A stretch of DNA of 64,000 nt, from assembly GCF_000265365.1 (NCBI RefSeq), contig NC_018011.1:2249501-2313500 (forward strand). Reading direction: 5' to 3'. The first letter of the stretch is position 1, and each line of letters begins with the position of its first letter. The translations under genes were made by a program, and so were the position numbers. Positions 1-8,834 of the stretch are shown here, in pieces. The DNA comes from Alistipes finegoldii DSM 17242 (GTDB lineage: Bacteria > Bacteroidota > Bacteroidia > Bacteroidales > Rikenellaceae). Below the pieces are notes generated by a model, which made no database searches, was not told the DNA's origin, and was given only the letters and a program-made list of their open reading frames with translations.

Positions 1-387
1 CAGCGCGCGGAAGAAATAGGCCACGCCGTCGTAGCGCTGGCGGATCGTCTCGTCGGGGCAGTTGCCCGAACGTTCGAGGTAGTAGTTGATGTAACGCAGG
101 TAGGCCCATGCGCTTGTGCCCCAGTTTTCGGTGGCCGGGGAGCGCGTGCCCTGCTGTACGGAGCTGAGGTTCTTGGCGATCTGGATGTCGGAGACCTGAA
201 TGGCATCGGTGTCGGGACCTGCGAAGAGACTGTAGAAGCGGTTGGTCCAAAGCTCCAGCTCCGCTTCGCTCGAAAAGAACGTATTGGGCGAAAGGTTCGT
301 TTCCGGCTCCTTGGTCAGGAAGTCGTCGCAGCCCGACAGCGCCAGACTCATCGAAACGAATATCAATATTTTGCTGATAGTTTTCAT
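1..387 (-). CDS. SusD/RagB-like outer-membrane lipoprotein, N-terminal part
   Basis: The gene runs off the left edge, so only about 129 N-terminal residues are visible. It starts with a lipoprotein signal peptide ending in LSGC (Cys20), followed by DDFLTKEP, the typical start of a mature SusD. SusD proteins sit on the cell surface as the lid of a SusC transporter and bind the ligand. The start codon at 385-387 lies 30 bases after the stop of the SusC gene, the standard susC-susD order. Family assignment is firm; the substrate is unknown. Confidence 0.9.
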   Translation of the reverse strand, partial: MKTISKILIFVSMSLALSGCDDFLTKEPETNLSPNTFFSSEAELELWTNRFYSLFAGPDTDAIQVSDIQIAKNLSSVQQGTRSPATENWGTSAWAYLRYINYYLERSGNCPDETIRQRYDGVAYFFRAL

Positions 388-417
388 GGTTGATCGAAAT
401 AATGCTTTCCGGTTAGT

Positions 418-3400
418 TTAGAAGGTGATGTCCACGCCTACGGAGAAGGTCCGCGAATAGGGATACAGACAGTCGTTGGTGGCGCTGGTCGTGGCTACTT
501 CGGGATCGACCGTCTTGCTGTAGCGCTTCAGGGGCGACCAGTAGGCGAGGTTCTCGCCCGATACGTATACGCGGACCTTTTCGAGGATGCGCTTGTTGAT
601 CGGGATGGTGTAACCCAGCGTGATGTTCTTCAGGCGGATGTACGAGGCGTCCTGCAGGTAGCGGTCGGTTTTGACGTTCATCGAACCTGCGCTCGAAGTC
701 TGGTAGCTGCGCCGGCGGGGGAAGTAGGTGTTGCGGTTGTCCTCGCTCCACGCCAGCCGCTCGAAGTCCTTGGCGATGAACGTGGTGGTCGGGAAGCTGT
801 AGGGTCCCCAGAAGTAGTAGCAGTTGGCGCTGGGCATCCAGTCGATCTTGCCGACGCCTTGGAAGAAGACCGCGAAGTCGAAGCCGTTCCAGTTCAAGTC
901 GCCGCGGATCGAGTAGGTGTAACGCGGCAGGCTGTTGCCGATGACGCGCATGTCGCCCGGATTCTTGACCGTACCGTCGCCGTTGTTGATGATGTTGTTG
1001 CCGTCGAGGTCGCGGAAACGGACGTCGCCCGCCATGAGGTGCGCCGCCGAAGCGTCGGAGCTGGTGTAGACGCGGTTGTTGACCGCCTTGTCGTTGATCT
1101 GCGCCTGATAGCGTGCCGCCTCCTCGTCGGTCTTGAACAGTCCGTCGGTGCGGTAGCCCCAGAGTTCGCCGAGCGTCTCGCCCACGTAATGGTCGGTGAG
1201 CAGCATGTCGTCGTTCTTATACTTGGTGATCTTGGACTTGTAGTCGCCCAGCGATGCCGAAATGCCGTAGGAGAAGGGTTTGCCGGCCACCATGTGGCGG
1301 TCGCGCCAGCTGACGGTGATTTCGTAGCCCTTGGTGCGCAGGTCGGCGCAGTTCTCCTTGGGCGAGGGCGCTCCGAAGACGTCGGGCAGCGTGAGCGACG
1401 TGGTGAGCATGTCCTTGGTGTCGCGGATGTAGAGGTCGGCCGTGACGTTGAGGCGGTTTTTGAGGAAGCCCAGATCGAAACCGAGGTTGTAGGTTACGAC
1501 CGTCTCCCACGTAAGTCCGTCGCTGATGGGGTTCGACGCCGAGGCGTAATTGGCCTTTTCCGTGCCGTTGAAGGTGTAGCCCAGCTGGCCGGTCGAGATC
1601 GTTTCGATGTAGTAGTAGTTCGACACCTGCTGGTTGCCGAGCGAGCCGTACGAGAAGCGCACCTTGGCGTTGTCCCACCAGTTGCGCATCGGCTCCCAGA
1701 ATTTCTCCTCCGAGATGCGCCATCCGGCCGATGCCGAGGGGAAGAAGCCCCAGCGGTCGTTGGCGGCGAAGCGCGACGAACCGTCGTAGCGTGCCGATAC
1801 TTCGAAAAGGTACTTGCCGGCGTAGTCGTAGTTCGCACGGGCGAAATAACCCAGCGTCCGGTAGGCCGTATTCGACTCGACGCAGCGTTCGATCTCGCCC
1901 TGCGCCATGTTGATGAAGCTCAGCTTCTCGCTCAGCGACCCTTTCTGGCGGACGCTCAGTTTCGACGAGCGGAAGTCCTCGAAGTTGCCGCCGGCTACGG
2001 CCGAGAAGTTGTGCTTGCCCCACGAGTGGCCGTAATCGAGGTAGGCGTTGACCACATGGCCGTTATAGTAGTAGCGGTCCTCCTGATAGAAGTCGTAGAT
2101 CGAACCGTTGGTGAAATCGACCACGGCGGTCTGCGTCGCGTTCCATGTGTTGGCCGTCGGATAGGAGCGGTAGGCTCCGAGGTTGTCGCGGCGGCGGTAG
2201 GTGTAGTCGGCGTTGAGTTTCAGATCCTTGTTGCGCGTGAGGTCGAACGTCACCCGGTTGGTGATGATGTAGTAGTTGTTCTTGCGCGAGTTCTTGTTGC
2301 GTCCGTCGGCGAATACGCCGCCGCGTCCGCTGGCGATCGGCGAGTTGGCGAACTGGATGCCGTTGGAATAAACGAACGTGGTGCCGTCGGGGTTGACCGG
2401 AACGAACGTCGGGCTGATGTTGTTGGCCACGTTGAAGAGGATGCCGTTGGAGTTGAGCTCTTCGGAACCGTCCTGCTCCCAGTAACCGCCGTATTTGTAG
2501 TCGGTCACCTCCATGCTGATGTTGTTCGAGTAGTGCATCCACGGCGTTACTTCGGCGGCGATCTTCGTGCGGAACGAGTAGCCGTTGTAGATATCCTCGG
2601 CGCCATGGTTGAACAGGCCTTCACGGTAGAGGTAGCGGCCGCTGACGTAGTAGTTGATCTTGTCGTTGCCGCCCGTGAGCGAAATGTTGTGCTCGGTTTC
2701 GGGACGGCTGCGCTTGAACATGTAGTCGTACCAGTCGAAGTTGCCCAGATAGCGGTATTTGCCGTTGCTGTCGGTGATGACCCACGGGCGGTCGGGATGC
2801 TCGGTCTTGTCGTTGCGGCGGTCGTAGAGCATCTGCATCTCCTCGTCCGTGTAGTTCCAGCCCACATAGCCTTTCGATGGGTAGCAGAATTCGTTGGTGA
2901 GTTTCACGTAGTCGTATCCCGACGTGATGAAGTCGGTCGAGGTGGTGTTCCACGACACGCCGTAGCGGCCGTTGTAATTGACTTTCAGCGTGCCGGCCTT
3001 ACCGCTCTTGGTGGTGATGAGCACCACGCCGGCCGAAGCCTTGGCGCCGTAGATCGAGCAGGCCGAAGCGTCCTTGAGCACCGATACCGATTCGATGTCG
3101 TTGGGGTTGACCTGCGCCAGCGACGCTTCGATGCCGTCGACGAGCACCAGCGGGCTGCCACTGTTGAGCGATACTGCGCCGCGGATCTTGACGTCGTAGT
3201 TCTTGCCTTCGATCGAGCCGCTGCCGAGCGTCAGCAGCAGCGACGGATCGGCGCCCTGCAGGGCTGCGGCCGTATTGGTCACGGGACGGTTGTTGAGGTC
3301 CTTGCCGCTGATGGTGCCCACGGCGCCCGTGACGTTCACGCGCTTCTGCTGGCCGTAGCCGACCACGACCACCTCGTCGATGGCCGCCGAGCTTTCCACG

Positions 3401-3969
3401 AGGGTAATGTCGATGGCGGCGTAGGAGTTGACTTCGACCGTCCGGGGCTGGTAGCCGATGAACGAGATGACGAGCTTCGCCGGAAGCTTGACGTTCTCCA
3501 GCGAGAAGTCGCCGTTGCTCATCGTGGTGGTGCCGTTGTTGGTGCCGTCCACGATGATCGTGGCACCCGGAACGGGCAGCCCCAGATTGTCTTTCACCAC
3601 GCCTTTGAGCTGGTTCTTATCCGCGGCGAGGCTCTTCGGAGCTGCCTTGGTTACGGAGATGCTTTTGCCCGTAATCGTGTAGGTGATGTCCTGATCGGCG
3701 AAGATCTGGGCCAGAACCTCGTCGATCGACGCGTTCTGCGCCGAGATGCTGACGCGGCGCTGCATGTCGACGCCGGCCGATTTGATGGCCACGGAGTAGT
3801 TCTCCCGCTGATTGAGGGCTTCGATGGCCTCCTTGACCGTTACATTCGTGAGTTTGAGGTCGATCGCCTGCGCCAGAGCCGGGCTGGGAAGCGCCAGCAG
3901 GCAGAGTGCGAACAAACCCACGATCGCACGCGCATGGAAAAGTGCGGTTCGATTGTAAAGTTTTTTCAT
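418..3969 (-). CDS. SusC/RagA-type TonB-dependent transporter with STN signalling domain
   Basis: An outer-membrane TonB-dependent transporter of 1183 residues. The order is: signal peptide (about 1-34), STN domain (about 36-108), carboxypeptidase-regulatory-like fold (about 121-192), plug starting near VVVVGYGQQ (about 200), then a long beta-barrel ending in a terminal Phe. The STN domain is the part that in FecA-type systems touches the periplasmic side of a FecR anti-sigma factor, and a FecR gene lies 44 bases upstream. I therefore infer that this transporter senses its own substrate and controls its own locus. It pairs with the SusD gene downstream. The substrate cannot be read from this window. 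Confidence 0.95.
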   Translation of the reverse strand: MKKLYNRTALFHARAIVGLFALCLLALPSPALAQAIDLKLTNVTVKEAIEALNQRENYSVAIKSAGVDMQRRVSISAQNASIDEVLAQIFADQDITYTITGKSISVTKAAPKSLAADKNQLKGVVKDNLGLPVPGATIIVDGTNNGTTTMSNGDFSLENVKLPAKLVISFIGYQPRTVEVNSYAAIDITLVESSAAIDEVVVVGYGQQKRVNVTGAVGTISGKDLNNRPVTNTAAALQGADPSLLLTLGSGSIEGKNYDVKIRGAVSLNSGSPLVLVDGIEASLAQVNPNDIESVSVLKDASACSIYGAKASAGVVLITTKSGKAGTLKVNYNGRYGVSWNTTSTDFITSGYDYVKLTNEFCYPSKGYVGWNYTDEEMQMLYDRRNDKTEHPDRPWVITDSNGKYRYLGNFDWYDYMFKRSRPETEHNISLTGGNDKINYYVSGRYLYREGLFNHGAEDIYNGYSFRTKIAAEVTPWMHYSNNISMEVTDYKYGGYWEQDGSEELNSNGILFNVANNISPTFVPVNPDGTTFVYSNGIQFANSPIASGRGGVFADGRNKNSRKNNYYIITNRVTFDLTRNKDLKLNADYTYRRRDNLGAYRSYPTANTWNATQTAVVDFTNGSIYDFYQEDRYYYNGHVVNAYLDYGHSWGKHNFSAVAGGNFEDFRSSKLSVRQKGSLSEKLSFINMAQGEIERCVESNTAYRTLGYFARANYDYAGKYLFEVSARYDGSSRFAANDRWGFFPSASAGWRISEEKFWEPMRNWWDNAKVRFSYGSLGNQQVSNYYYIETISTGQLGYTFNGTEKANYASASNPISDGLTWETVVTYNLGFDLGFLKNRLNVTADLYIRDTKDMLTTSLTLPDVFGAPSPKENCADLRTKGYEITVSWRDRHMVAGKPFSYGISASLGDYKSKITKYKNDDMLLTDHYVGETLGELWGYRTDGLFKTDEEAARYQAQINDKAVNNRVYTSSDASAAHLMAGDVRFRDLDGNNIINNGDGTVKNPGDMRVIGNSLPRYTYSIRGDLNWNGFDFAVFFQGVGKIDWMPSANCYYFWGPYSFPTTTFIAKDFERLAWSEDNRNTYFPRRRSYQTSSAGSMNVKTDRYLQDASYIRLKNITLGYTIPINKRILEKVRVYVSGENLAYWSPLKRYSKTVDPEVATTSATNDCLYPYSRTFSVGVDITF

Positions 3970-4013
3970 AGGTTGAAGTTTTAATGTTGTAGTTTTTTGT
4001 TGCTGTTTCGCGG

Positions 4014-5015
4014 TTATTTCTTTCGGGATATGTAGATCACGTCGTTGCGTTCGCGGATGGACATCGATTTGTCGGTGTTGAGCGTGCCGAGGATCTTGAG
4101 CAGCGACTCGTTGTTGGTGAAGAAGGCGTAGAAGCGCACGCCGGCCAGTTCGGGATCGGTGATGATGATTTTCTGGTCGAAGCAGCGGGCCAGCTGTGCG
4201 GTGATGCCGTCGAGCGACTCGTTGAAGAAGTAGAAGCCGCCGCCCGTGGCGCGCGATTTATAGTTTTCGCTCTGGAAAGAGGTCATTTCCAGCGCTCCCG
4301 TCAGGCGGTCGTACTGCGCGACGTCGTTGCGGACCATGACGACCTCGTCGTCGCATTTGTCGCTGTTCACGTCGAAACGCACGCTGCCCTCGACCAGCGC
4401 CACTTCGACCAGCTGGTCGCTGTTGTAGGCCCGCATGTTGAATTTGGTGCCGAGGACTTCGACCTCGACGTCGCCGGCCGAGATGACGAAGGGATGCCGC
4501 TTGTCGTGCATGACTTCGGCGTAGACCTCGCCGTCCACGAAGATTTTGCGCTGGCGGCCGTTGAAGTGGGTCGGATAGGTTACGCGGGTGCCCGAATTGA
4601 GCCACAGGAGCGTTCCGTCGGCAAGGCGCAGCTCGCTGCGCTGGCCCGCCGGCACGAGCACCTCCTCCCATTCGGGAGTGTGCGCGATCTTGGTGTAGAG
4701 GAGCGAGACGGCGATCAGCAGCGGGACGATCAGCACGGCGGCGATCCGCTGCGTCCACCGGACGACGGTCGTCAGACGGCGCGGTGCGGTGCGCGCCGGA
4801 ACGGAATGGCCGATGCGGCGGCAGAACTCTTCGAACGCAGCCTGCGCCAGCGCGGGGTTTTCGCTCCGCACCTCGTCGAGCAGGGCGCCGAGCAGCCGGT
4901 CGGCTTCGGACGAATTGCCGTTGTCGGCGAACCATTGCTGGATGCGGACCTCCTCGCCGTCGTTGCAGCGGCCGTAGAAGTAGTCCCGGACTTTATCTAA
5001 TGTCGGTTTGTTCAT
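4014..5015 (-). CDS. FecR-family anti-sigma factor
   Basis: A 333-residue inner-membrane protein. The N-terminal cytoplasmic part (about 1-85) would hold the sigma factor; one membrane helix follows (about 90-108, rich in Ile, Val and Leu); then the periplasmic FecR domain (about 117-215, with LRLADGT and LNSGTRV motifs) and a C-terminal DUF4974-like STN-interacting domain (about 255-333). It lies between the sigma gene and the STN-type SusC, which is the classical order for trans-envelope signalling in Bacteroidetes. A hairpin at 5073-5098 separates it from the sigma gene. Confidence 0.93.
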   Translation of the reverse strand: MNKPTLDKVRDYFYGRCNDGEEVRIQQWFADNGNSSEADRLLGALLDEVRSENPALAQAAFEEFCRRIGHSVPARTAPRRLTTVVRWTQRIAAVLIVPLLIAVSLLYTKIAHTPEWEEVLVPAGQRSELRLADGTLLWLNSGTRVTYPTHFNGRQRKIFVDGEVYAEVMHDKRHPFVISAGDVEVEVLGTKFNMRAYNSDQLVEVALVEGSVRFDVNSDKCDDEVVMVRNDVAQYDRLTGALEMTSFQSENYKSRATGGGFYFFNESLDGITAQLARCFDQKIIITDPELAGVRFYAFFTNNESLLKILGTLNTDKSMSIRERNDVIYISRKK

Positions 5016-5072
5016 CTCTTCATGCGTTTTATCGGCAGCCCGATGCTGCCGGTTACTACATAAAGAACAAAC

Positions 5073-5098
5073 GAAAGCCCCGCACTACGTAACGGGGC
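5073..5098 (-). terminator. hairpin between sigma gene and fecR
   Basis: On the minus strand a GCCCCG/CGGGGC stem with a 10-base loop is followed by a T-rich stretch. It sits in the 105-base gap between the sigma gene and fecR and could attenuate transcription between them. The T tail is interrupted, so termination would be partial at best. Confidence 0.4.
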
Positions 5099-5120
5099 CG
5101 GAAGATTTATCGGGGAAATT

Positions 5121-5747
5121 TCAGGGCAGGATGTCCAGAAAGACGATGATGGCCGGAATGATGTTGAGGTATTTGCGCAGCTCCTTCAGCGCCAGCTCAA
5201 GATGCTTGTCCACGGTGCGTACCGACAGGTTCAGTTGTTCGGCGATCTCCCTGCTCGGCATGTGCTCGAAACGCGACATGCGGAAAATCTGCTGCCGCTG
5301 CGGGGGCATCTTTCCGACGATGGTCTCGACCTGCTCGGCAGTCTCCGCCAGATCGAGCTTCTCCTCGATCTCGTTCCGCGAAGGCAGGTTTCCCCCCCCC
5401 TTGCTTTCGGTCTGCGCGATAGCCTCCTTTAGGGTCGTGAACGTGCGGCTCTTGGTGCGGAAGTAGTTGTATATCTCGTGTTTGGCCAGCACGAAAAGGT
5501 AGTTGCGGATGGATTTGGCCGCATCCAGCTTTTCGCGGTTCAGCCAAACTTTCATGAAGATATTCTGCGCGATGTCCTCCGCAACGGCGGTCTCTTTGGT
5601 CATGCCCTTGATGAAGGCGAAGAACGTCGGGTAGTATTTGTGGAACAGCACCTCGTAACCCGCGATGTCGCCGCGGATGAGCTGCCTGAGCAGGTCCTGC
5701 TCTTGCGGATCGCAATTGACGAAGGTGTTATAAACGGATTCTTTCAT
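5121..5747 (-). CDS. ECF-type RNA polymerase sigma factor
   Basis: A 208-residue sigma-70 family ECF factor of the Bacteroidetes FecR-linked group. Sigma region 2 spans about 23-100 (LFHKYYPTFFAFIK, AEDIAQNIFMKVW) and region 4 about 140-195 (MPPQRQQIFRMSRFEHM, SVRTVDKHLELALK). I chose the start at MKESVYNTF; an in-frame start 48 codons further upstream adds residues that do not look like the family. Between regions 2 and 4 the gene contains nine consecutive G on the coding strand (KGGGN, residues 116-120), where slippage would remove region 4. The product should direct transcription of the adjacent SusC/SusD genes under FecR control. Confidence 0.92.
   Translation of the reverse strand: MKESVYNTFVNCDPQEQDLLRQLIRGDIAGYEVLFHKYYPTFFAFIKGMTKETAVAEDIAQNIFMKVWLNREKLDAAKSIRNYLFVLAKHEIYNYFRTKSRTFTTLKEAIAQTESKGGGNLPSRNEIEEKLDLAETAEQVETIVGKMPPQRQQIFRMSRFEHMPSREIAEQLNLSVRTVDKHLELALKELRKYLNIIPAIIVFLDILP
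5392..5400 (-). repeat. G9 homopolymer tract inside the ECF sigma gene
   Basis: Nine C on the plus strand, nine G on the coding strand, at codons 116-119. Gain or loss of one base shifts the frame between sigma regions 2 and 4. Such tracts are known slippage sites for phase variation and are also prone to sequencing error. Confidence 0.85.
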
Positions 5748-5985
5748 TATCGGGACTACGTTCCGGAAACAGCATGCCTTTCCCTGCAGCACTCGGATCT
5801 GCTCTGAAAAAAGAGGGTGGGTGCGGAAGATGCTATGACGAAGATAAGCATAATCTTTCGAAAAACAAGCGGCAATCCGGGGAATTAACACCCCGGTCGC
5901 CGAATTTTAACGGGGCTGCAACAATTCCCCGAAGATACCTATTTTTATATATAAAGGGCCGCGGGAGTGCGCAGTGCGGGGCGGT

Positions 5986-6615
5986 TTATCGGGCGGTCTC
6001 TTGGTCGAAGACCGCATCGAAGGCCGCGCGCAGACGGGCTTCGTCGCGGATCAGCGCCCGCAGCTCCTCCTGTTTGCGGGCGTTGTCCGATTCGGGAATC
6101 CAGAGCCGGAGGTAACCGCCTTCGGCGTACTTTTTCCGCAGGTGCGCAAGACAGCGTTCGAAGTGTCCCTCGCGGTCGAGTGCGGGGCAGTGGGACAGAC
6201 CGTACTGCACCGTACGGCGGAGCACGGTCGCGGGGTCGATGCAGCGGTCGGCCTCGGCGACGATGCGTCCGTAGATCGTGCGGGGTGCATGGTCGGACGA
6301 GGCCCGGTGGTCCTCGACGGCGTCGCGCATGACGGCCAGCTGCTCTGCGGTGAACCAGCGCCGCAGCTCCGTGTCGGCGAGCAGGATTTCGCCCGAATGG
6401 ATGTGGTGCAACTCCCGGCCGCGGGCCAGCCCCGTGTCGTGATAGGCGGCGACGGCGTAGATCATGTCCGCATCGACGTCGTAATGCCGCGCCAGATCGA
6501 GACTATGGGCGATGACCGTGCGGACGTGGTCCGTGCCGTGCGCCGCGTCGAAGGATTCGTAACGGGGGATGATCTCCGTTTCGATATAGATTCTCAGCTC
6601 TTCGGATGGTTGCAT
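5986..6615 (-). CDS. HD-domain phosphohydrolase
   Basis: A 209-residue cytoplasmic protein with an HD domain: His in AAHGTDH (about 25-28), the HD pair in AAYHDTG (about 59-60), and further His and Asp residues in HHIHSGE and EDHRASS. HD proteins are metal-dependent phosphomonoesterases or phosphodiesterases; the substrate is unknown. I chose the start MQPSEEL at 6615 because upstream in-frame codons overlap the divergent thrE promoter. A TATTTTTG -7 box at 6620-6627 lies so close that the transcript may be almost leaderless. Confidence 0.85.
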   Translation of the reverse strand: MQPSEELRIYIETEIIPRYESFDAAHGTDHVRTVIAHSLDLARHYDVDADMIYAVAAYHDTGLARGRELHHIHSGEILLADTELRRWFTAEQLAVMRDAVEDHRASSDHAPRTIYGRIVAEADRCIDPATVLRRTVQYGLSHCPALDREGHFERCLAHLRKKYAEGGYLRLWIPESDNARKQEELRALIRDEARLRAAFDAVFDQETAR

Positions 6616-6619
6616 GGTG

Positions 6620-6627
6620 CAAAAATA
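6620..6627 (-). promoter_or_regulatory. -7 box for the HD gene
   Basis: TATTTTTG on the minus strand, five bases before the HD-gene start codon; it matches the Bacteroidetes -7 pattern TAnnTTTG. Confidence 0.5.
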
Positions 6628-6693
6628 AGCATTTGGCGGGAAGTGCGGCATCGGAAAGATATTAAAATTTTTAGTTTTGTTCGGGCTTTTCAC

Positions 6694-6701
6694 TATCTTT
6701 G
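6694..6701 (+). promoter_or_regulatory. -7 box for thrE genes
   Basis: TATCTTTG, 20 bases before the thrE start at 6722. It matches TAnnTTTG. Confidence 0.65.
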
Positions 6702-6721
6702 CACCGGTAAAGTTAGGGAAA

Positions 6722-7489
6722 ATGAAGTCGGAAGCGGAATTGAAAGCTGTCACGCAGTTCGTTGCGGAGTATGCCACCCGGCTGATGGGGTCCGGAGTGC
6801 ATACCTCGCGCGTGGTGCGCAATACGAAGCGTCTGGGCGAGGCGCTCGGCGTGCGCGTCATGGTGTCGGCCTTTCAGAAAGTGGTTACTTTCTCGGTTTA
6901 TGACGACGAGAGCGGACGGGTTTACAGCGAGGTGGCGGACATTCCGCCGCTGCCGATCAGCTTCGAGCTGAACTCGGAGCTAAGCGCCCTGAGCTGGGAC
7001 GCCTGCGACCTCAGCCTGCCCCTTGCCGAGATTCGGCGCCGCTATGACGAGATCGTCGCCCGGCCTCGTCTGGACCCGATTTTCACACTGATTCTCGTCG
7101 GACTGGCCAACGCATCCTTCTGCCGGCTTTTCGGCGGGGAGTGGTGTGCGGTAGGCATCGTCTTTACCGCCACGCTGCTCGGATTCTACCTCAAGCAGCG
7201 GATGCAGGCCAAGGGATTCAATCACTATGTCATCTTTATCGCGTCGGCCTTCGCGGCTTCGATGTACGCTTCGGTGGCGATGATTTTCGATACGACTTCG
7301 GAGGTCGCCATCGCCACGAGCGTGCTTTACCTGATTCCGGGGGTGCCGCTTATCAACGGCGTGATCGACATCGTCGAGGGGCATGTGCTGAACGGTATCG
7401 CCCGCCTGACGTCGGCGCTGATGCTGATCGTCTGCATCGCCGTCGGATTGTCATGTACCCTGATGATCGTTAAAAACGGATTGCTATGA
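6722..7489 (+). CDS. threonine/serine exporter ThrE, N-terminal (DUF1212) subunit
   Basis: A 255-residue membrane protein. It begins with a soluble stretch containing the family signature GSGVHTSRVVRNTKRLG (about 21-37), then about five hydrophobic helices from residue 116 to the end. In actinobacterial ThrE this domain is fused to a second membrane domain; here the two are separate genes overlapping by ATGA at 7486-7489. The role is export of threonine/serine or related small solutes across the inner membrane. The start at 6722 was preferred over an in-frame ATG at 6677 because the latter lies upstream of the -7 box. Confidence 0.88.
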   Translation: MKSEAELKAVTQFVAEYATRLMGSGVHTSRVVRNTKRLGEALGVRVMVSAFQKVVTFSVYDDESGRVYSEVADIPPLPISFELNSELSALSWDACDLSLPLAEIRRRYDEIVARPRLDPIFTLILVGLANASFCRLFGGEWCAVGIVFTATLLGFYLKQRMQAKGFNHYVIFIASAFAASMYASVAMIFDTTSEVAIATSVLYLIPGVPLINGVIDIVEGHVLNGIARLTSALMLIVCIAVGLSCTLMIVKNGLL

Positions 7490-7983
7490 CGCTGCTCGCC
7501 ATTCTTTCGGACGGATTTTTCGCCGCGGTGGCGGCTGTCGGATTCGGAGCCGTGTCCGATCCTCCGATGCGGGCCTTTCCGGCGATCGCCCTGCTGGCCG
7601 CCATGGGGCACGCCTTGCGTTTCTGCCTGATGGACACAGGCGTGGATATCGCTTCGGCGTCGCTGTGCGCTTCGGTGGCGATCGGTATCGGAAGCCTGCT
7701 GCTGGGAGGCCGCATCCACTGCCCGATGACGGTGCTGTTCATCCCCGCGCTGCTGCCGATGATCCCCGGCATGTATGCCTACAAGACGGTCTTTTCGATG
7801 ATTATGTTCATGCAGAATCTCGACGATCCCTCCGCCGCGGGGTATCTGGCGGCCATCGTCCGCAACGGATTCGTTACCTTCAGCGTGATTTTCATGCTGG
7901 CCGCGGGAGCCGCCGCGCCGATTTTCCTCTTCAACAAACGCGCACATTCACTGACGCGCAATAAAAAACAGATTCGCAGCTGA
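7486..7983 (+). CDS. threonine/serine exporter ThrE, C-terminal (DUF3815) subunit
   Basis: A 165-residue membrane protein with about four or five helices and the DUF3815-type segment PGMYAYKTVFSMI (about 98-110). It starts inside the stop codon of the previous gene, so translation should be coupled and the two products probably form one exporter. The C-terminus is short and basic. Confidence 0.88.
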   Translation: MTLLAILSDGFFAAVAAVGFGAVSDPPMRAFPAIALLAAMGHALRFCLMDTGVDIASASLCASVAIGIGSLLLGGRIHCPMTVLFIPALLPMIPGMYAYKTVFSMIMFMQNLDDPSAAGYLAAIVRNGFVTFSVIFMLAAGAAAPIFLFNKRAHSLTRNKKQIRS

Positions 7984-7985
7984 TT

Positions 7986-8717
7986 ATGGAACTCTTTTGG
8001 CAAACTATCGCAGACTACAATACGATGACTTGGCCCGTGCAGGCGCTCATCGTGCTGGCGGCCGTCGTCCTGACGGCGCGTCTCTATCTGCGCCCGACTC
8101 TCCGGGTGAAAACCGCAATGAAATGTTTTCTGGCGTTTCTCAATGCGTGGATCACCGTCGCCTATTACCTCGTGTCGTGCGATGCGCGGGCTTACAGCGG
8201 AGTCATGGCGTTTTTCTGGGGCGTCATGGCCGCCGTGTGGATTTATGACGCGGTCGTCGGTTACACGACGTTCGAACGGACGTACAAACACGACAAATTC
8301 GCTTTTGCGCTCTACCTGATGCCGTTCCTCTATCCGCTGATATCCCATCTGCGGGGACTGGATTTCCCGATGACCACCTCGCCCGTCATGCCCTGCACGG
8401 TGGCGATCTTCACCATCGGACTGATGCTCTCGTTCTCGAAGCGGATCAATCTGTTCGTCGTGCTGTTTCTGTGCCATTGGTCGCTGATCGGCTTTTCGAA
8501 GGTTTACTTTTTCGGCATTCCCGAAGACCTGCTTTTGGCGAGCGCGCTGGTGCCGGCGCTCTATCTCTTTTTCAAGGAGTATATCGACGTCAATTTCCGC
8601 CGCAACGCCAAACCCGATCTGCGGGTGATGAATATGCTGCTTCTGGCGATGTGTTCGGGACTCGGCGTCTTTTTCGCCGCGACCATCTGGCAGCAGCTCG
8701 CCGGAATGGCCGGATAA
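7986..8717 (+). CDS. polytopic membrane protein, DUF6064-like
   Basis: A 243-residue protein with roughly seven hydrophobic segments. The N-terminus, FWQTIADYNTMTWPVQ, resembles the start of DUF6064 proteins; I rate that match as moderate. It starts 2 bases after the ThrE C-terminal subunit, so it is the third gene of the same operon. Function is unknown; its location suggests a partner of the exporter, but it could be a passenger. Confidence 0.7.
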   Translation: MELFWQTIADYNTMTWPVQALIVLAAVVLTARLYLRPTLRVKTAMKCFLAFLNAWITVAYYLVSCDARAYSGVMAFFWGVMAAVWIYDAVVGYTTFERTYKHDKFAFALYLMPFLYPLISHLRGLDFPMTTSPVMPCTVAIFTIGLMLSFSKRINLFVVLFLCHWSLIGFSKVYFFGIPEDLLLASALVPALYLFFKEYIDVNFRRNAKPDLRVMNMLLLAMCSGLGVFFAATIWQQLAGMAG

Positions 8718-8752
8718 TGCCGGCCGCCCGAACGTCTTCTCCGGACCGGGGA

Positions 8753-8784
8753 TAAAAAAATCCCTCCTTTGGTAAGGAGGGATT
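8753..8784 (-). terminator. terminator of rny (possibly bidirectional)
   Basis: A 10-bp stem (ATCCCTCCTT/AAGGAGGGAT) with a four-base loop. On the minus strand it is followed by seven T, so it ends the rny transcript; it lies between convergent genes. Confidence 0.8.
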
Positions 8785-8834
8785 TGGGGTGGAGTGTCGG
8801 AATGGCCGGTAGGAGCTGTCCCGCCGACATCCGG

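Noticed and set aside
859..3984. About 1040-codon plus-strand open frame opposite the first SusC gene
   Set aside because: Same codon-bias effect; the minus-strand SusC has full domain structure, and the plus-strand product has no motif.
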